DNA of 64,000 bases from Methyloversatilis universalis FAM5 (lineage in GTDB: Bacteria; Pseudomonadota; Gammaproteobacteria; Burkholderiales; Rhodocyclaceae). Below the pieces are notes generated by a model. That model was not told the DNA's origin, did not search any database, and saw nothing but the letters and a program-made list of their open reading frames with translations. Within the stretch, counting starts at the first letter, position 1. Every line of letters starts with the position of its first letter. This document shows, piece after piece, positions 1-9,054 of the stretch. Position numbers and translations under genes: made by a program. The stretch is taken from contig NZ_AFHG01000048.1 of NCBI RefSeq assembly GCF_000214035.2, positions 1-64,000 of the forward strand, given 5' to 3'.

Positions 1-117
1 CCCGGGGACTCGATCCCCCTGAAGGGTCGTGGAAGACCACCACGTTGATAGGCTGGGTGTGGAAGTGCAGTAATGCATTAAGCTAACCAGTACTAATTGC
101 CCGTGCGGCTTGACCCT
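1..117 (+). rRNA. 23S ribosomal RNA, 3' end (partial)
   Basis: The sequence from the window edge to about 117 matches the conserved 3' terminus of bacterial 23S rRNA, including the stretch around 83-97 (gctaaccagtactaa) and the closing ccgtgcggcttgaccct. The gene starts upstream of the window. The 5S gene follows after about 130 bases, the normal rRNA operon order. The 3' end was set by alignment to the E. coli end from memory and could be off by a few bases. Confidence 0.93.
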
Positions 118-248
118 ATAACCGTGTGCTCAACAAAACGTTGAATCTGCACCGGTGATCAAAAGTGCCTCGCGCACACAATCACCCCATATCCTTTACT
201 TCTTCCACATGCAGGCACGATGCACCTCGAGCCTGCATGACAAGCTTC

Positions 249-365
249 AGCCTGGTGCCCATAGCGCTGTGGAACCACCCCTTCCCATCCCGAACAGGAC
301 CGTGAAACGCAGCCGCGCCAATGATAGTGAGCAATCCGCTCGCGAAAGTAGGTCAGCGCCAGGCT
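249..365 (+). rRNA. rrf: 5S ribosomal RNA
   Basis: The 117-nt segment has the 5S landmarks: a terminal stem formed by agcctgg (249-255) and ccaggct (359-365), the internal cccatcccgaac block, the gtgaaacgc block, and the cgaaagtagg segment near the 3' end. It follows the 23S 3' end and is followed by a terminator, so it closes the rRNA operon. Apparent ORFs across this segment are not real. Confidence 0.95.
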
Positions 366-378
366 ACCCTTCAACACA

Positions 379-417
379 ACGCCCGATCACACATCAGTGA
401 CCGGGCGTTCGTGTTTG
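379..417 (+). terminator. Rho-independent terminator of the rRNA operon
   Basis: A 12-bp stem with one mismatch (379-390 pairing with 397-408) and a 6-nt loop is followed by ttcgtgttt. It lies 13 bases after the 5S gene. Confidence 0.8.
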
Positions 418-584
418 TACGCCACAAAAGCGGCGCGCGGGGACACTCCCGCACTTTGCGATGATTTGGCCTTATTGGCCTGATCCTTTGCCTCAGGCGC
501 CCTCCAGGCGCCCCTCCACGCGGTACATTTCGCGGGTGCGGGCAGGTTGTGTCCCGCCATCAGGACACGGTCAGCGCTTCATTC

Positions 585-1379
585 ATGGACGATATCTCCG
601 ACACTTCGAAACCCGTGCCTCGTGCGTTTTCCGGGGTTGACCGGCTGTATGGCCAGGGCGCGCACACGCGGCTCGCCGGGGCCTGCGTCATGGTGGTCGG
701 CGTCGGCGGCGTCGGCTCGTGGGCGGTTGAGGCCATTGCCCGGCACGGCGTTGGACAGATCGTGCTGGTCGATATGGACAATGTGGCGGAGTCCAATATC
801 AACCGGCAGCTGCAGGCCCTTGAGCCCACGCTGGGCATGGCCAAGGTGGATGCGCTGGGCGAGCGCATCGCACAGATCAATCCGCGCTGCCAGATCACGC
901 GCATCGAGGATTTCCTGACACCGGACAATGTCGCGTTCCTGCTGGCAAGAGCGCCGGACGCGGTGATCGACTGCACCGATCAGACGTCCGCCAAGGTGGC
1001 GATGGCCGAATACTGTCATCCGGCGGGCATCGCGCTGTTCATGGCGGGCGCGGCCGGCGGACGCACCGATCCGACCCGTATCCGCCATGCCGATCTGGGC
1101 GCAACCCAGGGCGACGCGCTGCTTGCCCGGGTACGCAGCCTGATCCGCAAGAACGGCCGCGTGCGCTGCGAGCGCAAGGAGCACTTCGGCATACAGGCGG
1201 TGTACTCCGCCGAGCCGATGCGCCGCCCGGAGGCCGCAAGCTGTGATGCCGAGCGCACCGCGCTTCAGGGGCTGAACTGTGCCGGTTACGGATCCAGCGT
1301 ATGCGTCACGGCCGGTTTCGGCTTTGCGCTCGCTTCCCGCGCGATCGAACATCTACTCACAAGCGCGCCTCGCGGCTGA
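585..1379 (+). CDS. tcdA: tRNA threonylcarbamoyladenosine dehydratase (TcdA/CsdL)
   Basis: A 264-residue ThiF/E1-like adenylyltransferase. The family cyclises t6A to ct6A at position 37 of ANN-decoding tRNAs, using ATP. Visible signatures are the nucleotide-binding GVGGVG loop (about 39-44), the LVDMDNV strand end (about 61-67), NINRQ (about 71-75), and a C-terminal block with NCAGYGSSV as in TcdA. An in-frame GTG at 549 would add 12 residues. I chose the ATG at 585 because the family begins close to the RAFSGVDRLYG segment. The gene stands alone between the rRNA terminator and a helicase gene. MoeB/ThiF are alternatives, but their zinc-binding CxxC pairs are absent. Confidence 0.9.
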   Translation: MDDISDTSKPVPRAFSGVDRLYGQGAHTRLAGACVMVVGVGGVGSWAVEAIARHGVGQIVLVDMDNVAESNINRQLQALEPTLGMAKVDALGERIAQINPRCQITRIEDFLTPDNVAFLLARAPDAVIDCTDQTSAKVAMAEYCHPAGIALFMAGAAGGRTDPTRIRHADLGATQGDALLARVRSLIRKNGRVRCERKEHFGIQAVYSAEPMRRPEAASCDAERTALQGLNCAGYGSSVCVTAGFGFALASRAIEHLLTSAPRG

Positions 1380-1547
1380 TCGCGGTTCGCGGCCACAAAT
1401 GCGCTACACTGCGGGCGCGCCGTGCCAATAGGCGCTTTCCCTTGTCTGCCTGACAAGAGGAGGCACCCGCCTCCCTTCCGGAATCCACCCCTGTCTGCCT
1501 GTATTGGTGTCACTCAGTTGAGCGACGGGCCGTCGCTGGAGAACTGT

Positions 1548-3155
1548 TTGAACACTGAAGTCGATTTCGCCGGGCTGGGCCTGGCCGAGCCCCTGCTGCG
1601 CGCCATTTCCGAAGAAGGCTATACGCACCCCACGCCGATCCAGCAGAAAGCCATTCCGCTGGTGATCGCCGGTCGCGACCTGCTCGCCGCCGCCCAGACC
1701 GGCACCGGCAAGACCGCCGGTTTCACGCTGCCCATCCTGCACACCCTGCTGAACCGTCCGGCCAGCATTCCGGCCGGGCGCCCCCGCGTGCTCGTGCTGA
1801 CGCCGACCCGCGAACTGGCCGCCCAGGTTGAGGAGTCGGTGCGCACCTACGGCCGCCACGCAAAGATGCGTTCCATGGTCATGTTCGGCGGTGTGGGCAT
1901 GAATCCGCAGCTGCAGGCGCTGAAGCAGCGCGTGGACATTCTGGTGGCCACCCCCGGTCGCCTTCTTGATCACGTCGGCGAAAAGTCGCTGGATCTGTCC
2001 GGCGTCGAGATATTCGTGCTGGACGAAGCGGATCGCATGCTGGACATGGGTTTCATCCGCGACATCCGCAAGGTGATCGCCGTGCTGCCCAAGGTGCGCC
2101 AGACCCTGCTGTATTCGGCCACCTTCTCGCCGGAAATCCGCGAACTGGCCCACGGCCTGCTCAACGACCCGGCCGAGGTCGAGGTGGCGCCGCGCAACAC
2201 CACGGCCGAGCGCGTCGCGCAGGAGGTCTACATGGTGGAGCAGAAGCAGAAGCGCCACCTGCTGGCCCACCTGATCAATCAGGGCGCATGGTCCCAGGTG
2301 CTCGTCTTCACCCGCACCAAGCACGGCGCCAACAGGCTGGCCGAACAGCTGGACAAGCAGGGCATCACCGCGGCAGCCATCCACGGCAACAAGAGCCAGA
2401 ACGCGCGCACCCGCGCGCTGGCCGATTTCAAGAGCAACACGCTGCGCGTGCTGGTCGCGACCGATATCGCCGCGCGCGGTCTGGACATCGACCAGCTGCC
2501 CCATGTGGTCAACTTTGAACTGCCCAACGTGCCGGAAGACTATGTGCACCGCATCGGCCGTACCGGCCGCGCCGGTGCCAGCGGCGCGGCGATCTCTCTG
2601 GTCGACCGCGAGGAGGCCAAGCTGCTGACCGCCATCGAGAAGGTGACCCGGCAGTCCATTCCGCGCGCGACTGCGGAAGGGTTCGTGCCGGTCGCCGGTG
2701 CCACCGAAGAAGCCGATCGCGGTCCGCGCCCGCCCGGTCGTGGCGGCCGTGGCGAAGCCGGTGGCCGATCCGCGCAGTCGAAGCCGGCGCAGCCGCGACA
2801 GCCGCGCACCAGCGAAGAGCGGCCGGCGCGCAGCGCACAGCCGCGGCAGGCACCGCGGGCCGGTGCGCCCGCGCAGCCGGGCAGCAAGAACGGTGGCGGG
2901 CGTCCGCAGGGCCGCAACGCGTCGCCGCAGGGCGGGCGCCGGGACGGCGGCCGCACCGGCAATCGAGAAGTCAATGGCAACCGGGCTCTGCCGCCGCCGC
3001 GCGAGGACGAAGAGGACGACAACCGCGGCAACCGCATTCAGCCGGTTGCGCGCCCGCGCGAGGTCAATGGCAATGTGATGGCGCGTACTGACGGCGCCCG
3101 CCGTCCGCAGCAGCCGGCGCTGTTCTCGTCGCGCAACCGAGGTGGTCAGCGCTGA
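1548..3155 (+). CDS. rhlE: DEAD-box ATP-dependent RNA helicase, RhlE type
   Basis: About 535 residues. The helicase core has the Q motif (PTPIQ, about 28-32), motif I AQTGTGKT (about 49-56), [16 protein letters not shown], motif II DEAD (about 157-160), SAT (about 190), and motif [12 protein letters not shown] (about 334). A basic, low-complexity tail rich in Arg, Gly, Pro and Gln follows from about residue 380, as in RhlE proteins, where such tails bind RNA. RhlE proteins act in ribosome assembly and RNA turnover. The reading frame is open from 1422, but the upstream part is not family-like. The TTG at 1548 is preceded by GGAG at good spacing and puts the VDFAGLGL segment at the N-terminus as expected. 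RhlB or SrmB are less likely given the tail and core wording. Confidence 0.88.
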   Translation: MNTEVDFAGLGLAEPLLRAISEEGYTHPTPIQQKAIPLVIAGRDLLAAAQTGTGKTAGFTLPILHTLLNRPASIPAGRPRVLVLTPTRELAAQVEESVRTYGRHAKMRSMVMFGGVGMNPQLQALKQRVDILVATPGRLLDHVGEKSLDLSGVEIFVLDEADRMLDMGFIRDIRKVIAVLPKVRQTLLYSATFSPEIRELAHGLLNDPAEVEVAPRNTTAERVAQEVYMVEQKQKRHLLAHLINQGAWSQVLVFTRTKHGANRLAEQLDKQGITAAAIHGNKSQNARTRALADFKSNTLRVLVATDIAARGLDIDQLPHVVNFELPNVPEDYVHRIGRTGRAGASGAAISLVDREEAKLLTAIEKVTRQSIPRATAEGFVPVAGATEEADRGPRPPGRGGRGEAGGRSAQSKPAQPRQPRTSEERPARSAQPRQAPRAGAPAQPGSKNGGGRPQGRNASPQGGRRDGGRTGNREVNGNRALPPPREDEEDDNRGNRIQPVARPREVNGNVMARTDGARRPQQPALFSSRNRGGQR

Positions 3156-3197
3156 GCACTGCCGGTCACCGTCTGCACTGAATCTGCGCACTGAAGC

Positions 3198-5003
<1,806 letters not shown>

Positions 5004-5017
5004 AACGAGTACATGCT

Positions 5018-5061
5018 GCACTGCAAGAGTGTTCTGCGGGTATTCGGCACGCTTGCAGTGC
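5018..5061. repeat. Perfect 10-bp inverted repeat with 24-nt loop after recQ
   Basis: gcactgcaag (5018-5027) and cttgcagtgc (5052-5061) are exact reverse complements. Extra pairing of agtg with the cac before the right arm lengthens the hairpin. No T-run follows on either strand, so it is not a classical terminator. It starts 15 bases after the recQ stop codon. Confidence 0.7.
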
Positions 5062-5141
5062 GCACTCGTCAGCGCGAGATTTCCTGATATTCCTTGAAAT
5101 ACAAACAACTAATAAGAATTTGAGCGCGGGCCTGGATGTTG

Positions 5142-5155
5142 CATGATGCATCATG
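5142..5155. promoter_or_regulatory. 14-bp perfect palindrome, possible operator
   Basis: catgatgcatcatg is its own reverse complement. It lies about 30 bases before the start of the small secreted protein gene, in an AT-richer stretch (5080-5120) that looks like a promoter region. A regulatory role is inferred from symmetry and position only. Confidence 0.35.
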
Positions 5156-5184
5156 ACTATGTGTTATCGCCCCGGAGGTGCATC

Positions 5185-5433
5185 ATGCGGCGCAACATCG
5201 TTCCTCTTCTGCTGCTGTCATTCACCCATCTCGCGGTGGCCGCAAGCGCTGCAGACTGCGCTGCCGTACGCGCGCCTGCCGATGCGGCCGACGCCGCACG
5301 TACCGAGTGCGGCAGTGCCTGGCGCGACGCCTATCCCTTTGCCGAACTGCTGGGCGATCCCGCGCCGGGGCCGGCGCTCGCGCTGGCGGCTGTGCTGCTC
5401 GGCGGCATGGCGCTGCGCGCGCGTCCGCGCTGA
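5185..5433 (+). CDS. Small secreted protein with PEP-CTERM-like C-terminus
   Basis: 82 residues, family not recognised. The N-terminus is a Sec-type signal peptide (MRRN, a Leu-rich core, then AVAASA as a likely cleavage site). The mature part is Ala-rich with two Cys residues (about 25 and 42) that could form a disulphide. The last 24 residues are a Pro-rich stretch (DPAPGPA), a hydrophobic helix and an Arg-rich end. That tripartite layout is the one used by PEP-CTERM/exosortase sorting signals, though the canonical PEP triplet is degenerate here (PAP). The ATG at 5185 was chosen because GGAGGTG precedes it at 5 bases; an in-frame upstream start at 5143 lacks this. A plain C-terminal membrane anchor is the alternative reading. 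Confidence 0.6.
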   Translation: MRRNIVPLLLLSFTHLAVAASAADCAAVRAPADAADAARTECGSAWRDAYPFAELLGDPAPGPALALAAVLLGGMALRARPR

Positions 5434-5436
5434 CGC

Positions 5437-6003
5437 TCAGTCCGCCTCGATGCGGATGAAGCCGTCGCGGTTGGGCATGCGTACCGCCGGCAGCGACTGC
5501 GCATCCATGACGGCGTCGGCCGGTACCACGCCGTTGGCGTGCAGCAGCCAGGCGCACAGCGCGTAGACCTCGTCCGCGCTCAACGTGCCCGGCGCGCCCA
5601 TGGGCTTCGCGCGGCGGATGAAATCGAACAGCGTGGTCGCGTGCGGCCAGTAACTGCCTATGGTCCTGTCGGCGTCCGGGTCGTTCAGCGGACGTACCGC
5701 GCCGGCCAGCTCTTCCGCGCTGCCGCCGCGCGCATCGCGTCCGTGGCAGGCGGCGCAATGGCGGGCATACAGCGCGCCGCCCTCGGCCACCGTGCCGCGT
5801 CCGGTCGGGAGGCCGCTGCCGTCCGGAAACACGTTCAGGCGCTGGCGGGCCAGCACCTGCGGATCGGCCGGGCGGCCGAGGTGCGGCGCGTTTTCCTGCG
5901 GCGTGAGCGACGGCGCGGCGCAGCCGCTCATGCCGGCCACCAGTGCAGCCAGCAGCGCGCACGCTCCGATCCGTACTTCAGTAGGTATGGCTGACCCTGC
6001 CAT
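5437..6003 (-). CDS. Lipoprotein c-type cytochrome, partner of SoxC-like enzyme
   Basis: About 188 residues. A short hydrophobic signal ends at Cys28 (GMSGC, an acceptable lipobox), so it is probably a lipoprotein facing the periplasm. One haem c site, CAACH, lies at about 83-87. A plausible distal Met ligand lies in RAKPMGAPG (about Met135), followed by the ALCAWLL helix of class I cytochromes c. The start overlaps the 3' end of the molybdoenzyme gene by about 26 bases, so the two are probably translationally coupled, and the cytochrome is the likely electron acceptor of that enzyme. It is smaller than SoxD, which has two cytochrome domains, and is more like the SorB-type monohaem subunit. 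An alternative ATG at 6009 adds two residues. Confidence 0.83.
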   Translation of the reverse strand: MAGSAIPTEVRIGACALLAALVAGMSGCAAPSLTPQENAPHLGRPADPQVLARQRLNVFPDGSGLPTGRGTVAEGGALYARHCAACHGRDARGGSAEELAGAVRPLNDPDADRTIGSYWPHATTLFDFIRRAKPMGAPGTLSADEVYALCAWLLHANGVVPADAVMDAQSLPAVRMPNRDGFIRIEAD

Positions 6004-7249
6004 CGTCATCGATTGCCCAGGCGACAATCCCGTTGTAGTGGAAATAGCCGGCGCGACCGCGTTCGGCCACCAGCGCGGCACGCTCCGGCTGCCGGTTGCC
6101 CCGTTCGTCGATGGCGCGGCTCTTGAGCACCGCAGGCTGACCGTTCCAGCGCCAGGGAATGCGGAAGCGGGTGAGGCAGCGTGGCAGTACCGGTCCGTCG
6201 AGCGCGGCGTCGGCCCAGCTGCGGCCGCCGTCCGCCGATACCTCGACCCTGCGGATGCGGCCGTGGCCGCTCCAGGCCAGTCCGCTCACCTGATAGATGT
6301 CCGGCTGCTTCAGCGACTGGCCGTGCGAGGGCGAGGTGATCAGCGACTTGCAGTCCATCGTGAAGGTGAACTGGCGTGCCTTGCCGGAGGGCAGCAGCTC
6401 GGTGTACTTCGCGGTCTCGTTGCGTGACATGACCGGCTGCGCCGACAGTTCGAGCCGCTGCAGCCACTTCACGTGCAGCACGCCTTCCCAGCCGGGCACG
6501 ATGAGGCGCATCGGATAGCCCTGTTCCGGGCGCAGCCGCTCGCCGTTCTGGTACAGCCCGATCAGGCAGTCCTCGCGCATCTTGGCGAGGGGAATGCTCA
6601 TGTTCATCGCGCCGGCGTCCGCCCCTTCGGCGATCACCCAGCGTGCGTCCGGTTCGACGCCGGCTTCGTCCAGCAGCACCGAAAGCGGAACGCCGGTCCA
6701 CTCGGCGCAGGAAATCAGGCCGTGCACCGAACCGGCCGGCCGCTGTATCGGCGACTGGTGCCAGCCGGCATTGCTGTTGCCGCCGCATTCGATGAACAGC
6801 AGCTGCGAGCGCATCGGGTAGCGCAGCAGCGATTTGACGTCGAACACCAGGGGCTGTTTCACCCGGCCGTGCAGCGTCAGCGTATGCCGCGCCGGATCGA
6901 TCTGCGGGACGCCGTTGTGGTGGCGTTCGAAGTGCAGGCCGTTGGGCGTGATGATGCCTTCCAGCTCTTCCAGCGGCGTGAAGGACACGCCGTTGCCGGG
7001 CACCGCCCGGTTGGCGCCGATGCGACGCGCGGTCAGGCGCTCGTGCGGCGATGGCTGGCCGTAGGGCGTGAACGGCGCACCCGGTTCGTGCAGCCAGGGC
7101 AGGTCGTCATCCGGCGTTGCGGAGGCTGTGTGCGCAGCCGCAGTGGCGGTGGCGAGCACCAGACCGCGGCGCAGGAAGAGCCGGCGGTCGAGCAGCCCGC
7201 CGCCCGCCACTTCGGGCAGCGTATGCGGCGACGGACGGCGTGCGGGCAT
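5978..7249 (-). CDS. soxC: Sulfite oxidase-family molybdoenzyme, SoxC-like sulfane dehydrogenase
   Basis: 423 residues. The N-terminus carries a twin-arginine signal (DRRLFLRRG, about 21-29), so the folded molybdopterin protein is exported to the periplasm. The molybdopterin domain contains IECGGNS, with Cys155 as the expected molybdenum ligand, and SVHGLISCAEWTGVPLS, typical of SoxC. The C-terminal dimerisation domain carries RRVEVSADGGRSW. SoxC oxidises protein-bound sulfane sulfur; related SorA oxidises sulfite. The wording fits SoxC better, but no soxXYZAB genes are near, so the physiological substrate is uncertain. I chose the ATG at 7249 because it gives a proper signal peptide; the frame is open further upstream. 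Confidence 0.85.
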   Translation of the reverse strand: MPARRPSPHTLPEVAGGGLLDRRLFLRRGLVLATATAAAHTASATPDDDLPWLHEPGAPFTPYGQPSPHERLTARRIGANRAVPGNGVSFTPLEELEGIITPNGLHFERHHNGVPQIDPARHTLTLHGRVKQPLVFDVKSLLRYPMRSQLLFIECGGNSNAGWHQSPIQRPAGSVHGLISCAEWTGVPLSVLLDEAGVEPDARWVIAEGADAGAMNMSIPLAKMREDCLIGLYQNGERLRPEQGYPMRLIVPGWEGVLHVKWLQRLELSAQPVMSRNETAKYTELLPSGKARQFTFTMDCKSLITSPSHGQSLKQPDIYQVSGLAWSGHGRIRRVEVSADGGRSWADAALDGPVLPRCLTRFRIPWRWNGQPAVLKSRAIDERGNRQPERAALVAERGRAGYFHYNGIVAWAIDDDGRVSHTY

Positions 7250-7269
7250 CGGACTTCGGTTGGCCGGGA

Positions 7270-8367
7270 TCAGAGGAAAAGCGTGAGCACGCCGGTGTAG
7301 CCGTAGAGCTGGTCGTGCGAAATTTCGCCGCCGGCGAAGAAACCGGCCACCGGCAGGCCGGGGAAGGCTTCTTCCAGCATGGCTGCCTCCACATTGTCGT
7401 CGCCGAACATGTGGGCGCCGCGCGCCGCGCAGGCCACGTAGAGCGCGCCGCTCGGTGCCTGTTCCAGCGAATCGCGCAGTTCGGCCAGCATGCGGCGCAT
7501 GTCGGCGCGGGCGCAATCGGCGTCGCGCCGGAAGAAGCGCAGCCGCTGGCCCGGTTCCACCGCGTCGTTGATCGCAATCAGGCCGTTGTCCGGATCCAGT
7601 CCGATGAGGTTGCGCACCCTGAATTCGGCATCGTCGCGCCCGGGTACGCCGAGGCCGGGCAGGATGTAGCGCGCGGCGCGCCGGAGATCCTGGCCGAGCG
7701 AGGTGCCGGCGGCATCGAGAAAGGCGTCCAGCGCCGGCCGGCCGTCGATTTCGGAAATGATGTTGTTTTCGCAGGCGGTGATGGTGCGCACTTCGCCCAC
7801 CGCGCAGCAGCCCTGGGTGAGCCGGGTGGCAATGGCCACCCGTTCGGTGAAGGCGACGCCGCTGATGCCGCCGTGCAGTGCGCCGTTGGCGATCATCGGC
7901 GCCTGACCGCGCGCGATCGCGAGACCGCCGGTGACGAAGCCGCTGGACACCTTGGTCGCCATGTCAGCCACGAGGTCAGGCATGTCGGGCGTGGCGGGAT
8001 CGGCGTGTACCACTGCGAAGTAGGGCGGGTCGATGGCGTCGGTGTCCGCGCCGGGCAGGCGATCGCGGCCGGAAAACACGCGGAAGCTGCCTTCGGGCAG
8101 CCGGCCCACCATCAGCGACAGGCCGGGCTGTTCCTGGCTGGCGATCGCACGGCCGATCACGCCCACCGAACTGGTGCCGACCCAGTTGCGGATGCCGGTG
8201 AGGCTGCCCAGACGTTCCACCAGATCCTGCACGTCGGCACCGTAGTGGTCGGTCAGGTAGACGAAACCCAGATTGGCGTCCGCCGGCATGTCGAGCGCAG
8301 CGAGCGCCTTGTCCATCGCGACCGGCCAGTCCTCGTGGAAGGCCGTGCTTGCCGCGAAACGCCCCAT
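7270..8367 (-). CDS. FIST N- and C-domain sensory protein
   Basis: 365 residues matching the FIST architecture: an N-terminal domain with VYLTDHYG and the GTSSVGVIG segment (about 35-80), and a C-terminal FIST_C domain with CAARGAHMFG and VAGFFAGGEI near the end. FIST domains are thought to bind small ligands, possibly amino acids, in signal-transduction proteins. There is no output domain here, so it is a stand-alone FIST protein. It sits 20 bases upstream of soxC on the same strand and 9 bases downstream of the phaM-like gene, so the four minus-strand genes may form one operon. Function in this organism is unknown. Confidence 0.8.
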   Translation of the reverse strand: MGRFAASTAFHEDWPVAMDKALAALDMPADANLGFVYLTDHYGADVQDLVERLGSLTGIRNWVGTSSVGVIGRAIASQEQPGLSLMVGRLPEGSFRVFSGRDRLPGADTDAIDPPYFAVVHADPATPDMPDLVADMATKVSSGFVTGGLAIARGQAPMIANGALHGGISGVAFTERVAIATRLTQGCCAVGEVRTITACENNIISEIDGRPALDAFLDAAGTSLGQDLRRAARYILPGLGVPGRDDAEFRVRNLIGLDPDNGLIAINDAVEPGQRLRFFRRDADCARADMRRMLAELRDSLEQAPSGALYVACAARGAHMFGDDNVEAAMLEEAFPGLPVAGFFAGGEISHDQLYGYTGVLTLFL

Positions 8368-8376
8368 GGTCCGGCC

Positions 8377-8790
8377 TCAGCTGCCGCCCGCGGGCGGCGC
8401 GTCACCGCCGGGCGCGGAACCGCCCGGCGGGTGGCCGGCGGCGTTCTGCATCAGCGTCCACGGCCACATCGCCGCATTGCCGAACGCGTTCATCGGATTG
8501 GCTGCGTCGTGGCCGGCTGCTGCGGGGGCCGGCTGACCGGCTGCGCTGGCCGCCATGGCCTGCATGGTGGCCAGCGTCGCACGCTGCACTTCCAGCCCTT
8601 GGATGCTGGTCTGGAGCATGCCCATGTTCATGCGCAGCCAGCCCTCCACCGCCTTGAGGTCTGCGATGCGCTTGTCCAGCTCGCCGACGTCCAGCGTCGG
8701 CGTCACGAAGCCGGGCACCGGAAACGGCATCTGGCCCCACACCGAACGCAGGAATTCCATCGGATCGTACTGCGATGATTCGCCGGCCAT
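8377..8790 (-). CDS. PhaM-like polyhydroxyalkanoate granule protein, short form
   Basis: 137 residues. The N-terminal 75 residues resemble PhaM of Ralstonia/Cupriavidus: VPGFVTPTLDVGELDKRI, a WLRMNMGML helix and GLEVQRATLATMQ. PhaM activates PHA synthase and links granules to the nucleoid through a basic, PAKKA-like C-terminal tail. Here the tail is instead Ala/Gly/Pro-rich and contains no lysines, so DNA binding as described for PhaM is unlikely. The start at 8790 is preceded by a GGGTG element. It is the first gene of a minus-strand run with FIST, soxC and the cytochrome. The assignment rests on remembered family wording. Confidence 0.65.
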   Translation of the reverse strand: MAGESSQYDPMEFLRSVWGQMPFPVPGFVTPTLDVGELDKRIADLKAVEGWLRMNMGMLQTSIQGLEVQRATLATMQAMAASAAGQPAPAAAGHDAANPMNAFGNAAMWPWTLMQNAAGHPPGGSAPGGDAPPAGGS

Positions 8791-8917
8791 GACATCACCC
8801 TTTATGGACTGTACAGACCAAGCATAGCGCGCCGGCTGCCGGGTGTGGCCGTTCTCGCCTGAAAAGCCTCACGCCTGCCGGGCGGCAAGGGTGACGGACA
8901 GCGGGGGGGAAGGGCAC

Positions 8918-8944
8918 AAAGAAAACGCGGCCTCTGGGGCCGCG
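8918..8944 (-). terminator. Rho-independent terminator of the histidine kinase transcript
   Basis: Read on the minus strand, a 7-bp GC stem (8944-8938 with 8932-8926, loop of 5) is followed by ttttcttt. It lies 110 bases past the stop codon of the hybrid kinase gene and before the phaM-like gene. The rest of 8791-9054 shows no convincing gene. Confidence 0.75.
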
Positions 8945-9054
8945 TGAAGGGAGACACAACGTGCACAACGCCTTCATTCTTGTTTGTCGCACCGTTCACC
9001 AGCAATCGTCCGTTCGGCTTACAACCGAACGGCGCGTCCGCTGAGGCGGCGCAT

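Noticed and set aside
155-400. Short ORFs on both strands across the 5S rRNA region
   Set aside because: They lie over the 23S-5S spacer and 5S gene and have no protein features.
1404-3191. 595-codon open frame antisense to the RNA helicase
   Set aside because: High-GC codon use in the real gene leaves the opposite frame open; composition is His/Arg/Ala/Gly-rich and no family is recognised.
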